Shown here: piece by piece, positions 46,714 through 55,805 of the stretch | Numbering within the stretch: position 1 is the stretch's first letter | How the letters are laid out: the number at the start of each line of letters is the position of its first letter | Assembly: GCF_016865365.1 (NCBI RefSeq) | Contig: NZ_AP024469.1 | Span: 1,293,001-1,357,000 of the forward strand | DNA: 64,000 nt | Direction of reading: 5' to 3' | From: Geobacter sp. SVR | Lineage (GTDB): Bacteria; Desulfobacterota; Desulfuromonadia; Geobacterales; Pseudopelobacteraceae | The notes under the pieces: model-generated | The model's database searches: none | What the model saw: only the letters and a program-made list of their open reading frames with translations | Told to the model about the DNA's origin: nothing | Program-made: the position numbers and the translations under genes

Positions 46714-47708
46714 GGATCGACAACAGGTCAATGACTTTACTGCATGTGGAGGATGATCCCCTGCTGGCGCGACTGGTCAAGGCCTCTTTTGCCGGGTTCG
46801 GGTTTTACGGCACGATGCTGACGGCAGGGGGGGTGGACGAAGCGCTGGACCTGCTGGACGCCCGTGCGCGAAACCGCGAGCCGGTGGACCTGATCCTGGT
46901 GGACATGCAGCTTCCCGACGGCACCGGATTGGATGTTATCCGCGAAGTCAAGGGGGACCCCTCCTGGAGCATGGTGCCGGTCATCGTCCTGTCCAACGAG
47001 TCTGCCGAAGGGATGGTGAACGGAGCCTATGCATTGGGTGCCAACTGCTACATGCCCAAAATACCGAAGCCCGACAGCTCTCTCAGCACTGTCCAGGCCC
47101 TTTACAAGTGCTGGCTCGAAGCGCCTCATCTGCCCCAGCAGCGCCGCCGGGACCGTTTCCGGGACGCCTTGCACAGGGCGGTGCACCTCCGGGCACGGAC
47201 TTCCGACTTCTATCTCGGTCTGGCCCAGGTCTTTGCGGCGGATCAGGATGAAATGCGGTTCTGGCTCGACAGCTCCCTGAACGAGGGGAACATGTCGAAT
47301 CTGATGGCCTTTTTCCGGAATACGCTCGGTGAAGGCGAGGTGTCAGCCGCCATTGTCGAGCGGCTGGTCGCCATGCAGATCAGGGTCAGAAAGGCTTTGA
47401 CGGCGGCACGCGTGCGCCTGCGGCGCAATCCTGCTCCCAGTCCCGGGGAGGCCTGCCTCTGGGCTCTGGATGTTGTGGATGCATTGGATGAGCAGACCGG
47501 CGCGGAGGTGTTGGGCTGCCTGTTCCCGAAAGGCCCCTCCGCCATCATCGCCATCAAGGGACGGGCAGCCTCCCAGCTCAGGAATCTGGCGCAGCACGTC
47601 ATGAAAACGGTGGAGAACGGGGAGCTGCATCAAAGGGCCCAAGCGCTGCTCGGCTGGGGCGAGCGTCTGGAAGCCGAGCTGAAGACCGCGGCGGCTTCAT
47701 CCGCATAA
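46710..47708 (+). CDS. Response regulator with unrecognised C-terminal domain
   Basis: 332 aa; the ATG overlaps the lipoprotein stop (ATGA). Residues about 8-130 are a receiver domain: acidic pair VEDD (13-16), phosphoacceptor D65 in ILVDMQLPDGTG, VPVIVLSNES switch Ser, and the conserved Lys in MPKIPKP. The remaining about 200 residues have no HTH or cyclase motif that I recognise and look alpha-helical (VERLVAMQIRVRKALTAARV and LRNLAQHVMKTVENGE). No kinase is adjacent. Its fusion into a lipid-transport transcript suggests phosphorylation-dependent control of that system; the output domain may bind protein rather than DNA. Confidence 0.82.
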   Translation: MRIDNRSMTLLHVEDDPLLARLVKASFAGFGFYGTMLTAGGVDEALDLLDARARNREPVDLILVDMQLPDGTGLDVIREVKGDPSWSMVPVIVLSNESAEGMVNGAYALGANCYMPKIPKPDSSLSTVQALYKCWLEAPHLPQQRRRDRFRDALHRAVHLRARTSDFYLGLAQVFAADQDEMRFWLDSSLNEGNMSNLMAFFRNTLGEGEVSAAIVERLVAMQIRVRKALTAARVRLRRNPAPSPGEACLWALDVVDALDEQTGAEVLGCLFPKGPSAIIAIKGRAASQLRNLAQHVMKTVENGELHQRAQALLGWGERLEAELKTAAASSA

Positions 47709-47766
47709 CCGGCCGGGGCGGCATGCAGAAGCGCCGGTCCGGAACAATGAACAGAGAGTGAAAACG

Positions 47767-48864
47767 ATGACGACCAAAGCCCCTGGCACGGATGTGGTAC
47801 GTACGACCCTGGCGGTGCTGTTCATAGGCATCCTCATCGCCGTCAGTTCCTGGGTACTGCGCCCATTTCTCTCGGCCCTGGTCTGGGCGACCATGATCGT
47901 GGTCACTACCTGGCCGCTGATGCTCGGCGTCCAGAAGCTGCTGCGGGACAAACGTGCACTTGCCGTCACCGTCATGACCGCGGTGCTGCTGCTGGTGTTC
48001 ATCATTCCCTTCACCATCGCCATTGTCGCTATCATCGATCGCTCCGACGAGATCATCGCTTGGTCGAAATCATTCGGCACCCTGTCAGTGCCCCCTCCAC
48101 CGGAATGGGTTGAAAAGCTGCCTCTGGTCGGATCGAAAATAGCCGCCCGCTGGCAGCGCATCTCCATGGCCGGAGCGGCGGAGTTGAACGAGCGTCTCGC
48201 TCCCTACGCGGAAAAGGTGGCCAGCTGGCTGCTTGCGCAGGTGGGAAGCGTCATGATGATGATCGTTCAATTCCTGTTGACCGTGATCATCAGCGCCGTG
48301 CTCTTTGCAAACGGCGAAAAGGCTGCCGAAGGGGTCTGCCTTTTTGCCCGCCGGCTTGGCGGACGGCATGGCGAAGATGCCGCCATTCTCGCAGCCAGGG
48401 CTGTCCGCGCCGTTGCACTGGGGGTTGTCGGCACCGCACTGATCCAGTCGCTTCTGGGGGGGCTCGGCCTGGTTCTCTCCGGCGTGCCTGCTGCAGCCCT
48501 GCTGACGGCGGTCATGTTCATTCTCTGCGTGGCCCAGATCGGGCCGGGACTGGTGCTGATACCGGTCGTGGTGTGGCTTTTCTGGAAAGATCAGACCCTG
48601 TGGGGCTCGATCATGATCGTCTGGACGATCGTGGCCGGCACGATCGATAACATCATCCGCCCGTTTCTCATCAAGAGGGGGGCCGACCTGCCGCTGCTGC
48701 TCATTTTTGCAGGCGTGATCGGAGGGCTGATCGCCTTCGGGGTTATCGGCCTGTTCATCGGGCCGGTGATGCTGGCCGTGACCTACACCCTGCTGGAGGC
48801 GTGGGTCCTGCGGATCGAACTGGACGATGAACGTGCCCAACAGGAAGAGCGCCCCGTGGAATAA
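47767..48864 (+). CDS. AI-2E family (PerM/YdiK-like) transporter
   Basis: 365 aa from ATG 47767, with a GAGAG site upstream; GTG 47758 is also in frame. About seven to eight membrane segments: residues 15-65 hold the first pair, then a soluble loop (about 95-160), then a C-terminal block containing VVGTALIQSLLGGLGLVLSGV, TIDNIIRPFLIKRGADLPLL and GVIGGLIAFGVIGLFIGPVMLAV, the hallmark of this family. Members export various substrates including AI-2 or act as Na/H antiporters; the substrate is unassigned. It is 21 bp before glucokinase and may share a transcript with it. Confidence 0.88.
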   Translation: MTTKAPGTDVVRTTLAVLFIGILIAVSSWVLRPFLSALVWATMIVVTTWPLMLGVQKLLRDKRALAVTVMTAVLLLVFIIPFTIAIVAIIDRSDEIIAWSKSFGTLSVPPPPEWVEKLPLVGSKIAARWQRISMAGAAELNERLAPYAEKVASWLLAQVGSVMMMIVQFLLTVIISAVLFANGEKAAEGVCLFARRLGGRHGEDAAILAARAVRAVALGVVGTALIQSLLGGLGLVLSGVPAAALLTAVMFILCVAQIGPGLVLIPVVVWLFWKDQTLWGSIMIVWTIVAGTIDNIIRPFLIKRGADLPLLLIFAGVIGGLIAFGVIGLFIGPVMLAVTYTLLEAWVLRIELDDERAQQEERPVE

Positions 48865-48884
48865 AAGGGGACGGAGGAGGAATC

Positions 48885-49883
48885 ATGCTCGTTCTGGCAG
48901 GTGATATCGGCGGGACATCCACCCGGCTCGCCTATTTCGATTCCGAGCGGGGCATGGGGACGCCGCTGGCGGAAGAGCGCTTCCCGAGCCGCGAGGCCGG
49001 GAGCCTGGAGGAGATCGTGCTCCGCTTCTCCGGTGAGCACGGGCTGGCGGCAGAGCAGGTCTGTTTCGGCATTGCCGGTCCGGTGCGCCACGGCCGGGTC
49101 AGGACGCCGAACCTGCCCTGGAGCGTGGATGCCGCCGTGCTGGCCCGCACGCTGGGGATCGGGGAGGTCCTGCTGATCAACGATCTGGAAGCGAACGCCT
49201 ACGGGATCGATCTGCTGGGACCGGCGGATCTGGCGGTCCTCAACAAAGGGATCGCCGAGCCTGCCGGCACCATTGCCGTGGTCTCGGCCGGCACCGGCCT
49301 GGGGGAGGTGGTGGCCTACTGGGACGGCACCGCCCACCGCCCTTTACCCAGCGAAGGGGGGCACGCCGACTTCGCCCCCCGCACCGAACTGGAGGCGGAG
49401 CTGCTCTTTTACCTGCGGGCGGTCCATGGCCGGGTCAGCACCGAGCGGGTAGTTTCCGGTCCGGGCCTGCGCAATATCTATCAATTCCTGCGTGATGCGC
49501 GCCACCAGCCGGAAATCCCGGCCGTTGCCGAAGAGATGCGGCGCAGAGATCCCTCGGCAGTCATCACCGGGGCGGCCTTGGCAGGCGAGTGTCCGCTCTG
49601 CATGCAGGTGCTCGACCTGTTCATTTCCCTGTACGGTGCCGAGGCGGGCAACGTGGCGCTCCGCTCGCTCACGACCGGCGGGATTTATCTGGGGGGGGGA
49701 ATCGCTCCGAAGATCATCGAACGGCTCAAAGGGCCCGGCTTCATGCTGGCCTTTGCCGCCAAGGGGCGCTTGAGCCCGCTGCTGGAGACCATCCCGGTGC
49801 GGATCATCCTCAATGATCGGGCCGCGCTGCTGGGGGCGGGACAGTGCGCCCTCCTGCGGGAAGGGCAATATCGAGGACAATAA
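48885..49883 (+). CDS. glk: Glucokinase
   Basis: 332 aa; GGAGGAGGAATC precedes the ATG. The ROK-independent Glk family signatures are present: ATP-binding LVLAGDIGGTSTRLAYF, VSAGTGLGEV and the sugar-binding LINDLEANAYG. SEGGHADFAPR (about 165-175) is the glucose-contact segment with conserved Glu and His. It phosphorylates glucose to glucose-6-phosphate using ATP. It lies between the AI-2E gene and the GH63-like hydrolase, so the glucose released by the glycosidases can be captured directly. Confidence 0.93.
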   Translation: MLVLAGDIGGTSTRLAYFDSERGMGTPLAEERFPSREAGSLEEIVLRFSGEHGLAAEQVCFGIAGPVRHGRVRTPNLPWSVDAAVLARTLGIGEVLLINDLEANAYGIDLLGPADLAVLNKGIAEPAGTIAVVSAGTGLGEVVAYWDGTAHRPLPSEGGHADFAPRTELEAELLFYLRAVHGRVSTERVVSGPGLRNIYQFLRDARHQPEIPAVAEEMRRRDPSAVITGAALAGECPLCMQVLDLFISLYGAEAGNVALRSLTTGGIYLGGGIAPKIIERLKGPGFMLAFAAKGRLSPLLETIPVRIILNDRAALLGAGQCALLREGQYRGQ

Positions 49884-49884
49884 A

Positions 49885-49980
49885 GCGACACTCAGACACA
49901 GAGAGCACAGAGAACACGGAGAAAACAAACAATTTACAGCGATGCACAGGAGGATTTTTCCGTGCCTTGGATGACTCTGT
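49885..49980. repeat. CACAGAG-family repeat (copy d, degraded)
   Basis: CAGACACAGAGAGCACAGAG followed by AACACGGAG forms a clear left arm; the right side (TTTTCCGTGCC, then GACTCTGTGGC) mirrors it only partly. It fills much of the gap between glucokinase and the GH63-like gene. Confidence 0.5.
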
Positions 49981-50026
49981 GGCGAGGTGTGCAGAATTCG
50001 GACAAAAAATATTCGGGAGGAACGTC

Positions 50027-52783
50027 ATGAAACATTCCGATCCGCTGTCCACTACCGCCGAAAAGCAGCGCCTTCTGGAAACACGCGAAAGGAACGTTCC
50101 CTGGCGGATGTGGGGGCCCTACCTCTCCGAGCGGCAATGGGGGACGGTGCGGGAGGACTACAGTAAAAACGGCGATGCCTGGAATTATTTCAGCCACGAT
50201 CAGGCCCGTTCCCGGGCCTACCACTGGGGCGAGGACGGACTGGCCGGCGTGAGCGACGACCACCAGGTGCTCTGCTTCAGCGTGGCCCTCTGGAACGGCC
50301 GGGATCCGATCCTCAAGGAGCGTCTCTTCGGGGTCACCAACAGCGAGGGGAACCATGGCGAGGATGTGAAGGAGTATTACTACTACCTGGACAGCACCCC
50401 GACCCATTCCTACATGAAGTACCTCTACAAGTATCCCCAGGCCGCCTATCCCTATACCGATCTCGTGTCCACCAACACGAGGCGCGGCCGGAACGAGATG
50501 GAATACGAACTGATCGATACGGGGCTTTTCTACGGCGACCGCTATTTCGACGTATTTGTCGAATATGCCAAGCATACCCCGACCGATCTCCTGATCCGCA
50601 TCACCATCTGCAACCGCGGCCCCGAGGCCGCTGAACTGCAGCTCCTGCCCACGCTCTGGTTCCGCAATACCTGGAGCTGGAAGGGGGGGGGATCGAAGCC
50701 GGCTCTCGGGAAAGCCGAAGGGAGCGGATGCAGCGTCATATCCGCCGTTCACACCGATGAGCTGTTCCGCAAGTCGCTGGAAAAGTATTTCCTCTACTGC
50801 AAGGGAGATGCCCCGCTTCTGTTCACCGAGAACGAAACCAACAACGAACGGCTTTTCGGCACCGTCAACCTCTCTCCTTACGTCAAGGACGGTATCAACG
50901 ACTACGTAGTATCGGGGCGGCAGGATGCCGTCAATCCGAAGCAGACCGGTACCAAGGCCTCGGCCCAGTATCGCCTGAAGGTGGCGGGCAAAGGGAGTAC
51001 CCAGGTCCTGCTGCGGCTCAGTACCACCCCCCCCGAAACCATGGGCAGGCCGTTCGACAGCGCCTTTGAAGAAATTTTCGCGGCCCGCCTGGCCGAAGCG
51101 GACGAGTTCTACGGCTCCATCACCCCTCCCTCCGTCAGTCCGGACGCGGGGCTGGTGATGCGGCAGGCCCTGGCAGGCATGCTCTGGAGCAAGCAGTACT
51201 TCTATTTCGACGTCAACCTGTGGCTCGACGAACACGACATAGATCCGATGAGCGTCAAGGGTACAATGTTCCGCAATAGGGAATGGTTTCACATGGTGAA
51301 TGACGACATCATCTCCATGCCCGACAAGTGGGAGTATCCCTGGTATGCCGCCTGGGATCTGGCCTTTCACACCATTGCCCTCTCCATGGTCGATCCCGAT
51401 TTTGCCAAGGGCCAGCTGGAGCTGATGACCAGCGCCGAATACTTGCACCCCAGCGGACAAATCCCTGCCTACGAATGGAACTTCAGCGACGTGAATCCGC
51501 CGGTCCATGCCTGGGCCTGTCTTTTTCTCCACCAGATGGAAAAACTGGAAAAGGGGGAGACGGATATCGATTTCCTCAAGCGCTCCTTCAACAAACTCGC
51601 CATGAATTTCACCTGGTGGGTGAACCGGAAGGACCGCTTCGGCAGGAACGTCTTCGAGGGGGGCTTCCTGGGGCTGGACAATATCGGCGTTTTCGACCGG
51701 AGTGCGCCGCTGCCCACCGGCGGCTATCTGGAACAGGCCGACGGCACCGCCTGGATGGCGCTCTTCTGTCAGAATATGGGAGAACTGGCCGCCGACCTGG
51801 CGAGCCATGACCCGGCTTACGAGGACATGGCGGTCAAATTTTACGAGCATTTTCTCTGGATCGCCGCTGCCATGAACCGGATGGGAGGGGGGGAGATCGG
51901 CCTGTGGGATGAGGAGGACGGTTTTTACTACGATCTGCTCAGGAAGCCGGACGGGAGTGCCACGTTGCTCAAGGTGAGATCTATGGTGGGGTTGCTGCCC
52001 CTGTGTGCCACCACGGTGATCGAGAAGTACCAGCGAGACCGGTTCCCTCGCGCAACGGAGTACATCGCACATCGCTTGAGTCAGATGCCCGAACTGCGGG
52101 CCAGCATACATGCCACCGGTCCGGGGCATTTCGGCGTGGCAGAACGGGGGATCGTGGCCCTGGTGAACCAGGAACGGCTCCGCCGCATCCTGACCCGGAT
52201 GCTTGACGAGAACGAGTTCCTGAGCCCGTACGGGATCAGGTCCCTTTCTCGCTACCATCTGGAACATCCTTATGTGACGGAGGTCCGCGGGGAACGGTTC
52301 CAGGTGCAGTATTTGCCGGCCGAGTCGGACAGCGGCATGTTCGGGGGCAACTCCAACTGGCGCGGCCCGATCTGGATGCCGGTCAACGGGCTCATCATCC
52401 GGGCGCTCCTCCAATATTATCTCTATTACGGCGACTCCTTCACTATCGAGTGTCCCACCGGTTCGGGGAATATGATGAATCTCTTCGAAGTCAGCAAGGA
52501 GATCTCCGACCGCCTCACCCGCCTTTTTCTGCGGGACGAAAACGGTCGTCGCCCAGTCTTCGGCGGTGCGCAGAAGTTCCAGAGCGATCCCCACTGGCGG
52601 GACAACATCCTCTTTTATGAATATTTCCACGGAGATAATGGCGCGGGGCTCGGCGCCAGCCATCAGACCGGCTGGACCGGACTGGTGGCCAGGCTGATCA
52701 GGATGTACGGCCGCATGGATCCCAAGGTGCTGCTCGAACAGGGTAAGAGGATATTCGAGCAGCGGGAAAAACCGGGATTCTGA
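50027..52783 (+). CDS. GH63-like (MGH1-type) glycoside hydrolase
   Basis: 918 aa. ATG 50027 follows CGGGAGGAACGTC. The N-terminal half is a beta-sandwich domain (SRAYHWGEDGLAGVSDDHQ opening). The C-terminal half (about 430-900) is the (alpha/alpha)6 barrel with WYAAWDLAFHTIALSM, SGQIPAYEWNFSDVNPPVHAWA, GGYLEQADGTAWMALF, and GMFGGNSNWRGPIWMPVN, the usual signature of GH63/MGH1-like enzymes. Relatives cleave alpha-glucosides or mannosylglycerate-like sugars; no signal peptide was found, so it is cytoplasmic. In this setting alpha-glucan trimming to glucose is plausible. Catalytic residues are not assigned with certainty (candidates Asp in WDLAFHT and Glu in AYEWNF). Confidence 0.88.
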   Translation: MKHSDPLSTTAEKQRLLETRERNVPWRMWGPYLSERQWGTVREDYSKNGDAWNYFSHDQARSRAYHWGEDGLAGVSDDHQVLCFSVALWNGRDPILKERLFGVTNSEGNHGEDVKEYYYYLDSTPTHSYMKYLYKYPQAAYPYTDLVSTNTRRGRNEMEYELIDTGLFYGDRYFDVFVEYAKHTPTDLLIRITICNRGPEAAELQLLPTLWFRNTWSWKGGGSKPALGKAEGSGCSVISAVHTDELFRKSLEKYFLYCKGDAPLLFTENETNNERLFGTVNLSPYVKDGINDYVVSGRQDAVNPKQTGTKASAQYRLKVAGKGSTQVLLRLSTTPPETMGRPFDSAFEEIFAARLAEADEFYGSITPPSVSPDAGLVMRQALAGMLWSKQYFYFDVNLWLDEHDIDPMSVKGTMFRNREWFHMVNDDIISMPDKWEYPWYAAWDLAFHTIALSMVDPDFAKGQLELMTSAEYLHPSGQIPAYEWNFSDVNPPVHAWACLFLHQMEKLEKGETDIDFLKRSFNKLAMNFTWWVNRKDRFGRNVFEGGFLGLDNIGVFDRSAPLPTGGYLEQADGTAWMALFCQNMGELAADLASHDPAYEDMAVKFYEHFLWIAAAMNRMGGGEIGLWDEEDGFYYDLLRKPDGSATLLKVRSMVGLLPLCATTVIEKYQRDRFPRATEYIAHRLSQMPELRASIHATGPGHFGVAERGIVALVNQERLRRILTRMLDENEFLSPYGIRSLSRYHLEHPYVTEVRGERFQVQYLPAESDSGMFGGNSNWRGPIWMPVNGLIIRALLQYYLYYGDSFTIECPTGSGNMMNLFEVSKEISDRLTRLFLRDENGRRPVFGGAQKFQSDPHWRDNILFYEYFHGDNGAGLGASHQTGWTGLVARLIRMYGRMDPKVLLEQGKRIFEQREKPGF

Positions 52784-52895
52784 GCCGTGAAGGTTATTGA
52801 AAAACGGGCATCTCGCCGCCATCCTTGTCAGCCACCTGAGCTATCTTCACATTTGAGGACACACCTTATATCCTAACGGACCAGGAGGGTGTGTC

Positions 52896-53195
52896 ATGAG
52901 AATGAACCGAAAATACGATGCCGAGTTTAAAGCTGAAGCGGTGAAGCTGGTTTTGGAAGACAACCGCACCATTCGCGAAGTTGAAAGCAGTCTCGGGATC
53001 ACGCATGGAGTCTTAAAAGGATGGATCCGGAAACACCGTGACCAGCAGGATCCGGCTATAGCCAGTCAAATATCTGCCGAAGCAGAGCTTAAGCAACTCC
53101 GCAAAGAGAACGAGCAACTCCGTCGGGAGCGTGAAATCCTAAAAAAAGCTGTGGCCATCTTCTCAACGGATCCGCATCGTTATTCGGGTTCATAA
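52896..53195 (+). CDS. IS3-family transposase OrfA
   Basis: 99 aa; CAGGAGGGTGTGTC precedes the ATG. It has the N-terminal helix-turn-helix of IS3 OrfA (FKAEAVKLVLEDNRTIREV, then SLGITHGVLKGWIRKH) and a C-terminal leucine-zipper-like segment (AELKQLRKENEQLRRE) for oligomerisation. The A7 stretch (53141-53147, codons AAA AAA) lies near its 3' end in EREILKK; a -1 slip there enters the frame of OrfB without a stop. The unshifted product ends at 53195. Confidence 0.93.
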   Translation: MRMNRKYDAEFKAEAVKLVLEDNRTIREVESSLGITHGVLKGWIRKHRDQQDPAIASQISAEAELKQLRKENEQLRREREILKKAVAIFSTDPHRYSGS

Positions 53196-53218
53196 CCGAG
53201 CACCGCTCCGAATTCGGA

Positions 53219-54046
53219 GTGAAGGAGATGTGCCGAGTTCTGGGAGTGACTCGGAGTTGGTACTACGCCCATGCGGCCGGCCGAGTAACGAATCGGCAGC
53301 GCGAAGACCAGGCGTTGTTGCCAACGATCAAATCAGCCTTCGAAGAGAGCGACAAAACATATGGCGCGAAACGGATTACCCATAACCTACGGCAGTTAGG
53401 GCGGCGCGTCGGTAAAAACCGCATCTGGCGCCTGATGCGAGAAAACGGCCTTAAAGTCAAGACGACGCGGAAGTTCAAGGTTACAACGAATTCAGATCAC
53501 AAGCGTCCTGTAGCGGACAATCTGGTGAAGCGTCAATTCTCCGCTGACGCTCCCAATCGGCTCTGGACCGGCGACATAACGTACATTGAAACGGTCCAGG
53601 GCTGGCTGTACTTGGCAGTGGTCCTCGATGTATTCTCCCGCCGGATCGTGGGCTGGAGCATGAACAAACGCATGACGGATGATCTTGTTATAGCTGCCCT
53701 TACCAATGCGATAGTCAGGCGTCGGCCGTCACCAGGATTCATCTTTCACACGGATCGTGGTTCGCAATATTGCAGCAAACGGTTTCGTGCCGTGGTCGGG
53801 AAAGCAGCTGGCATCCAAAGCATGAGCGGAACCGGATGCTGCTATGACAATGCAATTACGGAGACCTTTTTCTCCACATTGAAGAGAGAACTGATTTACC
53901 ACTGCTCCTTCACGACCCGGCAAGAAGCACAGAGCCGGATATTTCGTTACATCGAAGGTTTCTACAACCGCAAGAGGATTCACTCTGCGATTGGCTATCT
54001 CACTCCTGAACAGTTTGAGCAGCAGGAGCTAAAGATGGCAGCATAG
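53219..54046 (+). CDS. IS3-family transposase OrfB (DDE)
   Basis: 275 aa from the GTG at 53219, but the physiological product is likely the OrfAB fusion made by -1 frameshifting, since the -1 frame is open from 53147 and reads FITEHRSEFGVKEM before the GTG. The rve integrase core carries the DDE triad D119 (WTGDITY), D179 (FHTDRGSQYCS) and E215 (ITETFFSTLKREL), with 35 residues between the second Asp and the Glu as expected for DD35E. It catalyses transposon strand transfer. No truncation is visible. Confidence 0.93.
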   Translation: MKEMCRVLGVTRSWYYAHAAGRVTNRQREDQALLPTIKSAFEESDKTYGAKRITHNLRQLGRRVGKNRIWRLMRENGLKVKTTRKFKVTTNSDHKRPVADNLVKRQFSADAPNRLWTGDITYIETVQGWLYLAVVLDVFSRRIVGWSMNKRMTDDLVIAALTNAIVRRRPSPGFIFHTDRGSQYCSKRFRAVVGKAAGIQSMSGTGCCYDNAITETFFSTLKRELIYHCSFTTRQEAQSRIFRYIEGFYNRKRIHSAIGYLTPEQFEQQELKMAA

Positions 54047-54317
54047 AATTTTGAGTGTGTCCTCTATTGCGAAGACAGGTCAACCTTGTGACTTCGGCCT
54101 CAGCCCTCTCCCTATCCCTCCCCCGGAGGGGGAGGGCATTCTGTTCCCTCTCCCTTCGGGAGAGGGTGGCTAAAGGCCGGGTGAGGGCCTCCGCGGGGCT
54201 TCCTGCGGGTGCGACGATCTACCCATTTTTGAACAACCTGGGAATTTCGACAGCCTGTTACGGCTGACCGAGACTCGAGAGATCACGGATTCAGATTGGA
54301 TGAAACGAGGTGAAACC

Positions 54318-55805
54318 ATGGCTCTTTGGCCGAAGTATCCGATCGTGTACGAGATCAACACCTGGGTCTGGCTTCAGGAACTGGGGCAGCGGCAGAAAGC
54401 TCCGATGACACTGGCCGATGTCCCCGGCCGTGAATGGGACGATATCGCTTCGCTGGGCTTCGATGCGGTCTGGCTCATGGGGGTATGGGAGCGGAGCCCG
54501 GCGGGCATCCACATCGCCATGGGAAACCAGGGGCTCCTGGCAGACTTCCGCCGGGCGCTGCCCGATTTTACCGGGGCGGACAACGTCGGTTCACCCTACT
54601 GCGTCCGCCGGTATGAAGTCGATCCCCGTCTCGGAGGAGCCGAAGGACTGGCAATTGCCCGCAGGGAACTTGCCAGCCGCGGTATGCGCCTGATCCTCGA
54701 TTTCATCCCGAACCACGTGGCCCCCGACCATCCCTGGGTTTCCGACCATCCCGACTACTTCATCCAAGGGGATTACGGCGATGCGGTGCAGGAACCGGCG
54801 GCCTTCATCACCACCGGGGGATACGTGTTCGCCTGCGGGAAAGACCCCTATTTCCCGGCCTGGCCCGACGTGCTCCAGCTCAACGTCTTCAGTGCCGCGC
54901 TCCGCTCGGCGGTCGTCGAAACCCTGATCTCCATTGCCGGCCAGTGCGACGGGGTGCGCTGCGACATGGCCATGCTCGTCATGAACGACATCTTCCAACG
55001 GACCTGGGGGGAGCGGGCCGGAGTACGGCCCAAGGGCGAATACTGGCCGGAGGTGATCGGTGCCCTGCGCGCCGCAAACCCTGGCTTCCTCTTCATGGCC
55101 GAGGCATACTGGGACCTGGAGTGGGAGCTGCAACAGCAGGGCTTTGACTTCTGTTATGACAAGAAGCTTTACGACCGGCTGGAGCATGGACCGGCAGAGA
55201 GCGTACGGCTGCATCTCTGCGCCGAGCCGGCCTATCAGGAACGGTTGGTCCGTTTCATCGAAAACCATGACGAACCCCGGGCAGCAGCGGTATTTTCGCC
55301 GCAGAAGGAACGTGCCGCGGCGGTTGTGGCCACGACCCTGCCGGGAGCGACACTGCTCCACGAGGGGCAGCTTTCGGGGCGGGAAATCCGGCTGCCCGTG
55401 TTTCTCGGGCGTCGCCCGGACGAACCACCCGATGCGGATCTGCGGTCGTTCTACGTCAAACTGCTCGATGCGGTCGCCCGATCCGGGATGAGAAGCGGCG
55501 AATGGCGCTTGTGCGGAAGGGAAGGGTGGCCGGACAACGGTTCCTTTCAAAACCTGGTGGCATGGTGCTGGGTAACGGAGGAGGCCCGCTTCCTGATTGT
55601 CGTCAACCTGAGCGACAGCGCCTCCCAGGCCCGCGTGTCGGTGCCGGGAGAGGAAATCCGTGGCAAGAACTGGCGCCTGATCGATCTTTTGAGCTATGAA
55701 ACCTGGGATCGGGAGGGGGACGAGATGGCAGGAGCAGGGTTGTACGTCGACCTGGGGCCGTGGCGCTGCAACCTTTTCCGCTTGCAGCTTCTGAAAAACG
55801 CATGA
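54318..55805 (+). CDS. GH13 alpha-amylase-family enzyme
   Basis: 495 aa. ATG 54318 follows ACGAGGTGAAACC. The (beta/alpha)8 motifs are visible in order: region I DFIPNHVAPDH (about 128-138), region II DGVRCDMAML with nucleophile D216, region III MAEAYWD with acid/base E262, and region IV FIENHDEPR with H317 and D318. All three catalytic acids are intact. The C-terminal beta domain (about 410-490) ends LGPWRCNLFRLQLL. No signal peptide, so it acts in the cytoplasm on an alpha-glucan or maltodextrin; amylase, glucosyltransferase or debranching activity cannot be distinguished here. The stop overlaps the ATG of the following outer-membrane gene. Confidence 0.9.
   Translation: MALWPKYPIVYEINTWVWLQELGQRQKAPMTLADVPGREWDDIASLGFDAVWLMGVWERSPAGIHIAMGNQGLLADFRRALPDFTGADNVGSPYCVRRYEVDPRLGGAEGLAIARRELASRGMRLILDFIPNHVAPDHPWVSDHPDYFIQGDYGDAVQEPAAFITTGGYVFACGKDPYFPAWPDVLQLNVFSAALRSAVVETLISIAGQCDGVRCDMAMLVMNDIFQRTWGERAGVRPKGEYWPEVIGALRAANPGFLFMAEAYWDLEWELQQQGFDFCYDKKLYDRLEHGPAESVRLHLCAEPAYQERLVRFIENHDEPRAAAVFSPQKERAAAVVATTLPGATLLHEGQLSGREIRLPVFLGRRPDEPPDADLRSFYVKLLDAVARSGMRSGEWRLCGREGWPDNGSFQNLVAWCWVTEEARFLIVVNLSDSASQARVSVPGEEIRGKNWRLIDLLSYETWDREGDEMAGAGLYVDLGPWRCNLFRLQLLKNA

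Larger units (their letters stand above)
52837..54082 (+). mobile_element. IS3-family insertion sequence, complete
   Basis: 1246 bp. Ends are imperfect inverted repeats of about 28 bp: left TGAGCTATCTTCACATTTGA, right (reverse complement) TGACCTGTCTTCGCAATAGA, both continuing GGACACAC. The IS starts TGA and ends TCA as usual for IS3. It is flanked by a 3-bp duplication ACC (52834-52836 and 54083-54085). It carries orfA and orfB with a slippery A7 at 53141-53147, so a fused transposase would arise by -1 frameshifting. All features look intact, so it may be active or recent. Confidence 0.93.
52791..54239. repeat. MITE-like AGGTTGTT element, copy C, split by an IS
   Basis: The left part (52791-52836) and right part (54083-54239) together reconstitute a 200-bp element very close to copy B. 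The junction reads GTCAGCCACC then TTGTGACTTCGGCCTCAGCC, matching GTCAGCCACCTTGTGCCTTC in copy B once the IS and one ACC are removed. The element is therefore older than the IS insertion. Confidence 0.85.

Noticed and set aside
49934-52822. 962-aa open frame on the minus strand
   Set aside because: Antisense to the GH63-like gene, which has a strong ribosome site and family motifs on the plus strand.
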